Source of the DNA: Cydia pomonella
Lineage: Eukaryota; Arthropoda; Insecta; Lepidoptera; Tortricidae
Length of the DNA: 64,000 nt
Direction of reading: 5' to 3'
Assembly: GCF_033807575.1 (NCBI RefSeq)
Contig: NC_084716.1
Span: 3,968,001-4,032,000 of the forward strand
Of the stretch, positions 46,470-58,600 are shown piece by piece. The number at the start of each line of letters is the position of its first letter. Position 1 is the first letter of the stretch. Below the pieces are notes generated by a model. It did not search any database. It was given only the letters and a program-made list of their open reading frames with translations, and had not been told where the DNA came from. Made by a program: the position numbers and the translations under genes.

Positions 46470-46620
46470 GATTTTTTTCCGACAGCATCATTATATTTCA
46501 ACCAATTTACACAAAATCTTAACAAGTTATATACCTAAACCTTCCTCAAGAATCACTCTATTGATAGGTGAAAGTTGTATGAAAATCTGTTCGTCGCTGG
46601 AATCGCACGATAAATCCATT
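46470..46620 (-). repeat. Helitron-like (Lep1-type) core, reverse orientation
   Basis: CTCAAGAATCACTCTATTGA and GTATGAAAATCTGTTC are the reverse complement of the conserved core at 29600-29655. The GC hairpin terminus is not seen; CTAGCCAGCGTGATTTTTTT takes its place. Confidence 0.6.
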
Positions 46621-47037
46621 TTTATTCAGAACTGAACAATTTTCTTGTTTTATCCGTTATTCCCGCTTTTTCTATGATTTTGTTTCCAATTAAAAAGTTT
46701 CAGTGTAATGGGCTCTACTCTATAGACAACAAACAAAACACATGCAACAAATCGAAAACGATTTTTGATACAATTACATTTGATACAACATATTGAAGTT
46801 GATAGCTTTTTGGGGCAAAATATATTTTGGATTTTTTTAACTTTCTCTTCACTCCTTTTTTAGAGTCTGCGAAGTAATCGGCAAGAACCACTATATGCTC
46901 TAATCTGAAAATTATAATGCGAAAAAGTTTATTAAGGCGTCTTTGAATTTCTACGTTGTACCAAAGATGCCTTGGTAGGTTTTTACAAGGTAAATTTTAT
47001 TTAAATAGCATCGTTTAAAACACTGAAATCTCACCTG

Positions 47038-47200
47038 GGTGCGTAGACAAAGATGCCAATCGTTCACGCTCCGTAGCGTAGCGTAGTTATATCTCTCTAT
47101 CACTCTTCCGTATTAATGCGACAGAGACTGTTGCGTTTCGTTCGCTTACGGAGCGTTAGCGAACGTTACGATTGTCGATTGACACCTTGTCTACGCACCG
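47038..47200. repeat. Hairpin MITE, family B copy 2
   Basis: GGTGCGTAGACAAAGATGCC on the left pairs with GATTGACACCTTGTCTACGC and ACC on the right. Multiple GTAGCGTAGCG and CGTTAGCGAACG motifs lie inside. Confidence 0.8.
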
Positions 47201-47584
47201 GACTCCACAATAACGTAAAAATTCCGATTGGTGTAATAGTACATTACTATAGAGGCCGGGAAACGTAGGGTTGCAGGCCAAGTAGATATATACGGATAGA
47301 GATACGCGGCCGGTAACCCCGTTTCTCGCCGAGATATGTATAGTGCTTTTCTCAAACTTGCAATTAAAACAAAAAATGTAGTCAATTTGTTTTGTGGCGA
47401 CCTACTCGGCTTGCCACTCTACCAGCGGTGTACAACCTTAGCGCCGGCGCGCCGTTGCTTAGCAACGAATATGCACAACAAATCCCCGTACCAACTACCA
47501 AGCTAACTGAAGCTAGTTGATGGTTGGATACCAAGACGTTGTGTTACAATTTGACGTTAAAAAACAAAAGAAGGTTGCTTTACA

Positions 47585-47720
47585 GTCCTAGGTGTGTAAG
47601 GCAGTATGAAATTCCTTTACATATCATCTTCACTCATCGCACCTGATATGTAGTATTTCCGGACCTAATTTGACGTAAGTCATGTCATCATTTCATAGCA
47701 ATTAAGTTTGAGAAAATAAA
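47585..47720 (+). repeat. Dispersed repeat pair member 2
   Basis: CTAGGTGTGTAAGGCAGTAT through TTTCCGGACCTAATTTGA is almost the same as 16755-16890. Confidence 0.7.
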
Positions 47721-48404
47721 TATTAACCGTGCCCAAAAATTTTTGACTAACCAAATGCCATTAACAGACACAGTTTCGGAGATTACCTACATAAATGCAA
47801 CAGTCCATACTATTAACCAAAAGAAGTCCACTCTCTCTCCACTGAAATATTTATTTCCTTTCCTCTGTTATTACCTCTGATGATTGGCATCTGAATTCTC
47901 AAGTCGGTCAAATCCATTATACAAATCTAACATAAGGCACATTGGTATGGTACATACTTACTTAGAATACAAACATTCTTCTAGAACACTTCTTTCTAAG
48001 CTTCCATCCTATGGGCTTCCCGAGAAATGTGAATGGGTCACCATCTTTCTAGCATAGCATAGCAGACACAAATCACGCAAGGTTTTCTCGGCTACTTTTT
48101 TGACCCCCCCTCGCCCTTGGTGATGTTCTTGGCTAACCCCCCCATAACCTCACGTATATTTTTATTTTATTTTTTCATTCGATCTAATTTTATGATAAAT
48201 TGTAGTATATAATAAATCTGGTTTATACTCCCTATTTTGAAGTGCCAAGTAAAGATTTATGTTTAACGAAACCGAGAAAAAGTATGTGGTAGATATTTTT
48301 TCTTAGTCTCATTCCCTATAAAAAATACACGTGAGGTCTCCTTATACATTCTAATGCTAAAAAAAACGAAGCATAGTTTGCTTCACCTTCGACCTCCACG
48401 ACAC

Positions 48405-49397
48405 GTGAGAGTCAGAATCCCGGGTGTACCTAAATAAAATCAAATGAAAAGCATACCATATTTTTGTACCTAATTTGTACTATTTAGTACCTCGTTTAAA
48501 AAAATTTGTACCTCACGGTACGTAAAGTTATGATCAAAAAACAGGTCACCCGCCATCCTGACAGTCAGAATGGCGGGTGTACTTTATTACGCTATGTTCC
48601 CGTGGTTATTGATAAATTCTATAAAAGCCAAATTTTTGTACCTTTTTTGTACCTTCATATTCAATTATAATATGAGTCATTTTATTTGTGCTTTCCAAGT
48701 TTTACTCATTTTATATTTTGCTTGCTATTACAATTTTGCAGGCGTTATAATTTTTCAAGTTATCGATTTAATTTTTAAGAAAAAACGCTAAGGTACAATT
48801 ATTTTTATTACGCCAGGATTTAGTACCTTTAATGTTTAATCTGTTAAGTTCTAATAGCTCAGAAAATCATGTCTTAAAAATGATTTTTCTTAGGAAGATT
48901 TCTTTGAATTGACGTCTAGCCTTTTTAAGACATGATTTACTGAGTTATTTGAACTTAACAGATTAAACATTAAAGGTACTAAATCCTGGCGTAATAAAAA
49001 TAATTGTACCTTAGCGTTTTTTTTTTTAAATGAAATCGATAATTTGAAAAATTATAACGCCTGCAAAATTGTAATAGCAAGCAAAATATAAAATGAGTAA
49101 AACTTGGAAACCAAAAATAAAATGACTCGTATTATAATTGAATATGAAGGTACAAAAAAGGTACAAAAATTTGGCTTTTATAGAATTTATCAATAACCAC
49201 GGGAACATAGCGTAATAAAGTACACCCGCCATTCTGACTGACAGGATGGCGGGTGACCTGTTTTTTGGTGATAACTTTAAGTACCGTGAGGTACAATTTT
49301 TTTTAAAGAAGGTACTAAATAGTACAAATTAGGTACAAAAATATGGTATGGTTTTCATTTAATTTTATTTAGGTACACCCGCCATTCTGACTCTCAC
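48405..49397. mobile_element. Large foldback element with 8-bp target duplication
   Basis: Two arms of about 450 bp are inverted copies with few mismatches, around a loop near 48890-48935. The termini are GTGAGAGTCAGAAT and ATTCTGACTCTCAC. CACGACAC flanks both ends (48397-48404 and 49398-49405). Each arm holds an inner palindrome (GTACACCCGCCAT type, with GGTCACCC on one side). The same short open frame (MAGVLYYAMFPWLLINSIKA) appears on both arms only because they are inverted copies. No transposase is seen. Confidence 0.92.
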
Positions 49398-49616
49398 CAC
49401 GACACGACATCTCGTGGATACCATTTGGACTAATGTCTTCAGTCTAACTGCCGTACCGCGAAATTATTTTGTGCCTGTAGCTCATATGCTGAAATAGTGA
49501 CACCATATTTTTAAATTTAGAACACAAAAATTTGAAAATAATGAATCCAGGGATGGAAGAATCGTGGATAGCAGAGAAAGTTCACGTCCCGAAACTCAGC
49601 CACCCATCACCGACGC

Positions 49617-49624
49617 TATATAAG
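49617..49624 (+). promoter_or_regulatory. TATA box of the VPYPV-repeat protein gene
   Basis: TATATAAG lies 33 bases before the A of a TCATT initiator-like site (A at 49650), which is 42 bases before the ATG at 49692. This spacing fits a TATA/Inr promoter of a highly expressed, stage-specific gene, as is common for cuticle genes. Confidence 0.7.
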
Positions 49625-49691
49625 TGAGTGGTGCTTCCTCGCGCCCATCATTACGTATCGTGCAACACTGCGACCGGCCGCGTGCTGCACA

Positions 49692-52600
49692 ATGCAACAC
49701 TTATCGGTAGGTACATCACTACGGAAAAAAAGTAAAAAGGCGGGAAAAAGTGGAGTGAAAGTGTTTTGTGCTGTGACCTTTTAAGGATGTTTTTCGTCAA
49801 TTATTTTGGATAGTGATCATAGCTGCTGGTTGATTGAGATTTGTTTAAATACAAAGGACGATTTAATTGTGTGTAAATATCATAGTGAAGTGTGAAAATC
49901 CCCTAAACAGCCAGCATAGTGCCGATAAACACGAGTCTTTGGAGCCTATCTTTATGCTTGGAGTCGTTTTAATTACAGACTCGTGAGATGCTTTATGTCG
50001 AAATTTGAATTCTTTTAATCTTATATTATTAGAGACAACCTTTAGCAACCATGACATCTTCATGTTTAAGTTGAATATATAAGGAGCAGATCTACTCCTA
50101 AGCATTCCAAAGGTTAAACTTTCTGTAGAAACTAGAATTTTTAGAGAATACTCGATATTTTTACAATTTTTGAGACACGTTAATCACGTTATCTTCAATT
50201 ATCTACAGTTCAGATTAGAAAGAGATAATAGGTATAGTAGCGTGACTTTAAACTAGAATTACTTGAGTTCTAAAGTAGGTACCTAAAGGCTGATGTGTCA
50301 TAAGTATTATCAATATTGAAGGTTCTATCCAAATTAGAGTAACGTTTCATAGTGTCACCCAGAGACGTCCGACTCTGAAAATTTGTCGTGTTGTGATTAG
50401 TGACCGAAACCGGATTTTTATCGCAACCGAAGATTCGGTTTTGACTCAGTTTCGGCCGAAACTGAAATTTTACTAGACGTGTTAAAATCTGTGAAAAAAT
50501 TTCGCGCCCTAGCAAACGAAACGGTAATGTCTCTCTATCAGTCTTCCGTATAAGTGCGACAGAGAGACTTTAAGCGTTTCGTTCGCTACGGCACAAACGA
50601 TTGGCATCTTGGCTAGCCCACCTGTCATTCACTTCCTTCATGTAGGCGTATACCGCAGGTCAGGGATCGGAAACCGGTATTTTTTGTATGGGAACGAAAA
50701 CGGTATTTTTTCGTTCTTCGTTAATTACTTCATTTCTAATTAGGCAATCTAATAATACGAATTCGTTATCTGAAAACACAACTGAGTCCTACATTTGGAG
50801 TATAAAATAAACCGAAATATAAAATATTTTGAAGTTTTTGGAAAAAACCGGTTCCGATCCCTGCCGCAGGTCCAATATCATCATCTTCCTGTGTTGTCGA
50901 GGCTTTTTGCCACTGCTCATGGAAGCCTGGGATCCGTTTGGCATCATCCCAAAAATTGGTGTAGGCACGTAGTCTTTACGACAGCGACTGACCTAATCTG
51001 ACCTTTCAACCCAGAGGGGAAACTAGGCCTTATAATTGAACATTGTGACATCTGGACATTCTGACACCGGGTGCCAATTTCACCGATTGGCGCCTAACAT
51101 TGACAAATTGCTGTATCAACATTTCTGGGTCGGTAAGTATTGTCAATTGTTAACGTCAATCAAAAAAGTATGGCAATGACAAATGCAAACAAGAAGACAT
51201 GTGTTCTATACTATACATTAGGTACCTAGTTAATTTTCAATTGGCTACAAGGCCATAAGGATTTTTTTTACCGACGATTGACATTGTCAATTTTCTGTAC
51301 AGATAAATAAATAAATAAATATAAATATTATAGGACATTATTACACAAATTGACTAAGTCCCACAGTAAGCTCAATAAGGCTTGTGTTGAGACCTAGACA
51401 ACGATATATATATAATATATAAATATTTATAAATACTTAAATACATAGAAAACACCCATGACTCAGGAACAAATATCCATGCTTATCACACGAATAAATG
51501 CCCTTACCAGGATTTGAACCCGGGACCATCGGCTTCATAGGCAGATGTAGTGCATAATTGTTTTCCATTGTATTTTCTCGCAAATGTTCGTATTTGTCAT
51601 GCTGGTTCAGTTAACCTCAGTACTTTTTGTATCGAGACTAACTGAAATAGATACGTTAGTAAGGTTCCGTGAAAATACGATGGAAAATAATTATGCACTA
51701 CATCTGTAACATATAACGTCATTAATGCTAACTTATTGGACCAGCAATTTACAATTTTACATACGCTAAAATGTCACTGTCAGGCGACAATTGTCAGCGT
51801 GGTGAAACGGGGTCTAAAGATAAAACCATAATGCCCTAAATATAAAAAAAAAAAAAAACAATTGATGTTGCTGAATTTATCGGTCATTCGAACCGGATAA
51901 TGTGCATCCGACAGATTTAATTACAGCATTCTAAAGCCAAACTTACGACCTGGGACCGAAGTGCATCGTCGTAGCGAGGGAAAAATGTCCCTAAAGGCTA
52001 CAGACGTTGCAATAAATGGCATGCGATATTGCTTGCTAAGTAGAAGCAACGATTCAATCATCAATGAATTTTGACGACCTGTCTGGCCTAGTGGCCCTGC
52101 CTATGAAGCTGATGGTCCCGGGTTCAAATCCTGGTAAGGGCATTTATTCGTGTGATGAGCATGGATATTTGTTCCTGCGTCATGGGTGTCTTCTATATAT
52201 TTAAGTATTCATAAATATTTATATATTATATATATATCGTTGTCTAAGTATAAGTTGTGTTGAGGGCAACACAAGACTTATTGAGCTTACTGGGGGACTT
52301 AGTCAATTTGTGTAATAATGTCCTATAATATTTATTTATTATTATTTATTAATCAATTACATGTGATTATCGATGACGTTTGGATGGGCTATAAAGACCA
52401 AACTGTGCCCTATATAAAAAAAAAATATTAATGTTGCTATCGGTCCTTCGAGCCGGATAACCATAATGTGCATCCGAGAAATCGGAAAAGAATCTCACGA
52501 CCAGAGGGCCTACCGCGAACCACTTTCGACGTGTTGCCTCTCTGTCGCACTTGTAAATTCGTACGTAAGCAGAACAGGGAGGCAACATGTCGAACGTGGT

Positions 52601-55600
52601 TCGCGGTAGGCCCTCAGAAGCCAGCGCCCAATGGCGACGCACTTTTTTTGAATGTGGTAGATGGTCCCGGGTTCAAATCCTGGTAAGGGCATTTATTCGT
52701 GTGATAAGCATAGATATTTGTTCCTGAGTCATGGGTGGTTTCTATGTATTTAAGTATTTATAATAATTCATATATTATATATATCGTTCTCTAAGTACCC
52801 TCAACACAAGCCTTATTATTGAGCTTAGTCAATTTGTGTAATAATGTACTATAATATTTATTTATTCAATTATTATTAGTCTTTAGCAACCACAACACAA
52901 GAATAAAGGAGGTTCAACCTTAATATTTGTTTATTTACCATCAAGAATTCCTGTTTCTAGCTAAACCTAAATACGGCCATTTCTACCTTCTGTTTGCGTT
53001 GAAAACGAATAACACCACTTCTGCACACAATTGGCTAATATTTCAACAATAGATAATCAACCCAGAGTTATACAATAAGTGTAATAACATAAACATTTTT
53101 GTTTACGTGTCACTATACGGTATAAACAAGTAGGTATTAACTACGATGATTCACAAAGCCTTATTGCTGCGAAATAAGAACTAATAATTCTTGGGCCGTA
53201 TCTTGTAGCACCACGGTAGCTGTGAAGTTGTTTAAGTATATTTATTTTCCGCCTTTACAGCCAGTAGTGAAATTGACTTAAGCATGTATAGTAGTGTGGT
53301 GTCAAATTTGAGTCACCCGGAAAAAGCCAGAATATTCAGACATGTAATACGGATTCGTAGCTTCAAATATGGAAAACGCACGAACATTGTCATACTTGCA
53401 GCTTTTACAGGTACAAAAAATATACAAGTAGTATTTGAGAGAGTCTATGGACAGGGTGCCCCCAAATGGTGGTCAGCTATCCGTAAACCCTCTCTTGGTA
53501 AACTATTCTTTCTCTGTATACTTGGTACAACTTGGTATACACGGTACAAAGGGTGATGAGTAATACCTTGTTCTGACCTTACACATTAGTTTTTGGGATG
53601 GAGTCAATTCAGTTTATAATAGTAGTATTAGGTACTTACAACAACAAATTATGAGTAGCAAATATCGCATAGAGTCCGACCGAAACGGGATTTTCCGCCG
53701 AAACCAAAACCGAAGGCTCGGTTTGGCTCAGCCGAAACTGAAACTTTTATATAAGTGTTATAATTGTTGAAGAAAATGTCGGTGGCCTCTCTTTTTATAT
53801 ATAATATACACCCCAAACAATGAAACACGCTATAATTCCCGATGACCCACCCGCACGGAAGGTGCGCGAAGCGAAGGCATGTACAGTTGTACACACCGAT
53901 ACGAGTATTAAACCCAGGCTAAAAACGAAGCATGAAATATTCATAAGGCGTTATGTTACATTTTTTAAGATTGATTGTGTGTAAACATAATTAACGTGAC
54001 TTGTGTAGCGACTGAATGGAGTTATGGAGTTATTAGTCGCTTTTTAAGCCATACGAGTCAATAACTCTGGAGATGTTTGTTTCATATGAAATACGATGAA
54101 GAACTTTTAAGTAAAGTCTTTCTTAACAATTCAATGTTTACAACGGTATTAACCCATTAGAAATTTAGAATCTCATGATCTATTGATAAAACTATCGTAC
54201 CATGTTGAGAAGTTGTGATATTGAATTATTTGACTACTTTTTCATTATGCCTCATAGTTTGATATATTACGAGTTTTCTAATAATTTTCGTCTGTTTGGC
54301 GGAGCACGAAACATGAAATTGTATGATAGAATCGTGTACGCCGCGCCGGCGCGCCGCCGCCGCCTGGCTTTTTTGCCATGCCGCAGCCACCGATAAATGA
54401 TCGGCGTGAAATCGGCGTGACCTTGAGTGTTATTAATTAGCTATTCCAACTTGGGTTACAATTTAGATTTTTATGTATTATATAGGTTACAGTTGTTAAC
54501 TACATCAATTATTAACTGAATGAAGCCAGTTGCACAAAGTATATGCCACATTAATTAAAATTACTGATTAATCCTCAGTGTTCAGCGTAAAGAAAGATCA
54601 GGGAGCGATGTATGAATTAGTTTTTTTTCTGTTAATTACTCACATTCAACTATTAATTAGAATATTTATGCCCTCACCTCACATATTAAGGCAGAATGTT
54701 CCGTCATGGAAGGATTACAATTAACTGGGCAACGAAAACTCAGGACTCATGTACCATAGGATCTCAAGGTGCAACAGAAAAGAAAAAACTAATGAGCGCG
54801 CGATTAATGACGCGACATTTTCTTGTCACACGTTGCTTTGGTTACAGTCACCGGGGCCTTTCAATTAACCAAACATGCGTTTTTGTGGTAGTTATAAGTC
54901 TTTTCCATAATGGGCCATCTAACAAGCACGGTAATATGACTTGGTACAAAAGTTCTTGTAGCAAACTGTGGTACTATTTTCACCTACATAGTTGACGGGA
55001 ATAACAACAAAAAATACATAGAAATGACTTAAGATCAACCATGCTAAGACCACAGTAATGATAGTAGATAGGGCAAACATACTCCCAGTTACCGACGCAC
55101 ACGGCGATTACAAAAAAACGAACTATTTTGTAAATCTTGGGTTGATAACCAGTACCGATCGTTGCACCTCCGAGATACGCCGCAAATCTGGCATGAGTAA
55201 GAGTGCTATGGCTAACTTCGACAAGATCTGGAAGAACAGCAGGCCTAGAGCCAAGGTGTCAATCGCTATCGTTAAGAAAACGAAGCGCTTTGTATCTCTG
55301 TATCATTCTTCCATATTAGCGCGATAATGACAATTGATTTTCGAACGCTACGGAACGTAAGCGATCGGTATGTTGACTACACGGTCAGAGCAATTCGACG
55401 TGCAACTAAAGTGCGGTTGGTATGAGCTTTCGTCGTTTCAATATTCCAGTATGGTGCCGAAACGTGGAGCCTCAAAAGTTTTACGTGGCAAAGGTTGACG
55501 CTCGTGAGAAGATTGCTGCTTATACCTTAGACAGCTAGAAGATCAAACCCCTCCATTATCAGAGAGCTCAATATCGCCACTCTCCATGGACGAGCCCTTA

Positions 55601-58600
55601 GCTTCTTAGGGTATATTAAGCGGTTTCCAACGCATGATGTGGAGAAGCATGAATTTATAGACCGAATGAATGGAAAACGTGCTCGGGGTGGAGCATGTGC
55701 GAGATGGTCGAACGCTATGAAGAGGTCGGCTGGCGGCAGTCTGCACCGTTCGGCTCACACGGCTTACGACGGCACGAAATGGAGACAAATTACATGTGAT
55801 CGCGATCCTCAGCAATGAGAAAATGGAGCTTTTATGACAAAAAAACCATTAAGAGAAGACATAGTAGTCCACTATGTCCAGTAAATTTCAAAGATATTTA
55901 GTTCTATTTTGTTAAACTTCCTCATTTTTAATACGATAAGCCACGGAATGCATGGCACAAGAAAACGGAGAGTTACATTACAGTTAGGATCGAAGACCAA
56001 GGTCATTGGGACCAGGTTGAGATAACCCCTTAATGCAAGCCATTTACAAGGGAAATCAAATTATTATACCTATCCTATATTCATTTACAAATCCTATTTT
56101 ACTCACAGCCTATTCAAAACTATACGTAGTTCATTCTAGCAACCTGGATTGATCAAATTTTCAAGAAAAACAACAAAGAGATGATTTTTCTTAAGAACCC
56201 TGGGTCAAAGTCAAGGTCAAAGTCAAGGTCACGCCGATTTCACGCCGTAAACACGCCGCCGCCGCCGATTTTTCGGCAAACGCCGCCGCCGATCGTTTTT
56301 AAATCGGCGCACACGTCTATGATAGATCCACTGACGTAAAGAAAACTCTATAATAAAATAATATTCTACTTAACATGCCTGAATAAATCTCATTCTTAAT
56401 ATTGTAATATCCCTTGAATCCAACTAACACACTATGCGTTTTCTTTTCAGACGGCATTCCTGATCATAGCGTTAGTGATCGTCGTCAATCAAGGTGGCGC
56501 GACGGCACAATATGACATCATCACGGCAGACCAGATCGCCGACGAGGCCAAGAACCGAGCGGTCACTATAATCGACGGCCCCAAGTACGTAGAACCCCTC
56601 AAACAACCCACCAAACAACCCACCAAACCGCCGGTGAACCAGACGCAGCCCGAGCAGCGGCCGCCTAGCAAACCACCTCATCCGGCACCGGATAAAAAGA
56701 AACAGAACTTCGTGGAACCGCCGCTCAGATCATTCCATCCCATCCGGCCAAACGGTCCGCCCCCGCGTCAAGTCTATCAAAAACCCGTGAATTTCAGACA
56801 TACCAACTCCTTGTACAGAGTCATCCCTCTCCACAGAAACTACCACCATCCCAAGCATTCCACCCGCCAACCGCTCGTCTTCGCTGCCTCCACCGGCAGA
56901 CCCGTCCGCGTTCCGCTAACACCTCCCAAGTTCAGTGTACCCATCGAAACCATCAACGGCATACGAGCCGACGAAGTGCGACCACCGAAGGGCTACGAGC
57001 GAAACACCACGACAACTACCACCACAACCACGACCACAACGACCACCCAGAAACCTTTGAGGAACAAAAGAATCTGGCCCAAAAACTACGAGAAAAAGAA
57101 CTACATATTCCACAACAAAACAGCAGGCATTGCAGGCAACTTCACAATACAAACGGAACATTTGAACAGCACAAGCACTAACAGCACAGACCTAGAGATT
57201 GCATCCGCGACTCACTACCGCTTTCGATACATCACCACAAATAGAACGGCACACTCGACGACGCCGAGTGTCCCGCTCACGATCACGCGCGGCTACCGCC
57301 GGTTCACCAGGGTGCCTAACCACACTTCCACCACCGCTGCCTACGACACTAACTACACCAGAATTGAGCCTAACGATTGGGTGCCCATAATACCTTCGCA
57401 TTACCCTAACAACAAACCCAAATATCTTAATAACAATAAGCGCCGGCCCAGGCCAATATCCAGGCGATCCGATGGCGGTGACGTCGAATTTACAAGTCCC
57501 GATGGAAACCCCGATATCAGTGAGATAAGACCCAATGATAGCAATAAGCGCACAGTTTACTTTCAACCCTTTGGGCTTGTTCCGGTACCGGCGCAGGGTC
57601 AGGGACTTGTTAACGGGAGGAAAAAGATGGTAATCTTCCGCAAGCGGAAGCGGCCACTGAACATGCATGTCTTTCCTGGTTACAGCCCCAAGCCCGGCGT
57701 GCTGCCGCACGCCCCGTACGCTCTGGGGGACCTTCACCCTGACGCCAGCCACCAGCCGCACGTCATCACGAGGATCAAGCACCACCATCACCACCACCAC
57801 CACAGATACATCAAAACCGTCGAGAAACCCATCAAGGTCCCGTATAAAGTCGAAGTGCCCAAACCTTACCCAGTCACAGTAGAGAAGAAAGTGCCCGTAG
57901 CCGTAGAAAAGATCAAAATTGTGGAGAAGCCTGTGCCATACCCGGTGCAAGTGGAGAAGAGAGTGCCCTACCCGGTTCAAGTGCAAGTGCCCCATCCCGT
58001 TCCATACAAAGTGATCGAAAAGGAGTATGTTCCAAAACCTTATCCGGTATATCATGAAGTCCCAGTGGTGAAACATGTGGAAGTAAAGGTTCCGGTTCCT
58101 CAGCCCGTACCCGGTACGATAGTAGAAAAAAGGGTGCCCTACCCTGTACAAGTACAGGTACCAGTGCCAGTCTACCATCCCTACCCGGTTAACGTGACTG
58201 TCGAAAAGAAAGTGCCGTATCCAGTGCCGGTGAGAGTGCTCGTGCCTCAACCGTACCCGGTCGAAACCCGAGTACCCTACCCGGTAGAAGTAAAAGTGAG
58301 GGAACCAGTTGAGGTAGTGAAGCACGTGGCGGTCAAAGTGCCGGTCCCGCAACCGTACCCGGTTAAAGTGCCGGTCGCCGTGCCGGTGGAGAAGAGAGTT
58401 CCCTATCCTGTGGAAGTCGAGAAAAAAGTGCCGGTGCCTTATAAAGTTATAGTGCCTCAGAAGGTCGAAGTGGAGAAAAAGGTGCCCATATATGTGCCGC
58501 GGCCTTACCCGGTGGAGAAAAAACCGGATAAAGTGTCTTATCCCGTTGAGGTGCCGGTGTATAACCATAACCAGAACCAGCCTACGTACATAACTCAGCT

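Larger units (their letters stand above)
40739..49616. other. Intergenic, repeat-filled, no gene seen
   Basis: From the ZW10 stop to the next promoter I find no convincing exon. ATTAAA at 40834-40839 is a possible ZW10 poly-A signal. The rest holds family A and B hairpins, a GGTTCCGTA element, a LINE remnant, Helitron-like sequence, a perfect-arm palindrome and a large foldback element. 44600-45150 and 46020-46440 show nothing recognisable. Confidence 0.65.
54322..56331. mobile_element. Possible 2-kb element with GC-rich inverted ends
   Basis: The left end (54322-54428: GTACGCCGCGCCGGCG, GTGAAATCGGCGTGACCTTG) and the right end (56205-56331: CAAGGTCACGCCGATTTCAC, CGGCGCACACGTCTATGAT) are inverted copies with indels. 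Between them lies a LINE remnant. Either this is one transposon with terminal inverted repeats or two copies of a short GC-rich repeat in opposite orientation. No target duplication was found. Confidence 0.5.
49707..56450 (+). other. 6.7-kb first intron of the VPYPV-repeat gene
   Basis: GT at 49707 and TTCTTTTCAG ending at 56450 bound the intron. It holds SINEs (51305, 52071, 52654), MITEs (50514, 51543, 52504, 55255), a LINE remnant (55058-55815) and GC-rich inverted ends (54322, 56205). 49720-50500, 52870-53950 and 54430-55050 show no recognisable element or exon. Confidence 0.8.

Noticed and set aside
48570..49232. Two similar short frames on opposite strands (MAGVLYYAMF...)
   Set aside because: They are the two arms of one foldback element; hydrophobic content comes from AT-rich sequence and there is no sign of selection that I can see.
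53284..53556. 90-codon frame in the large intron
   Set aside because: No similarity to any family that I recognise, and it lies inside an intron full of repeats.
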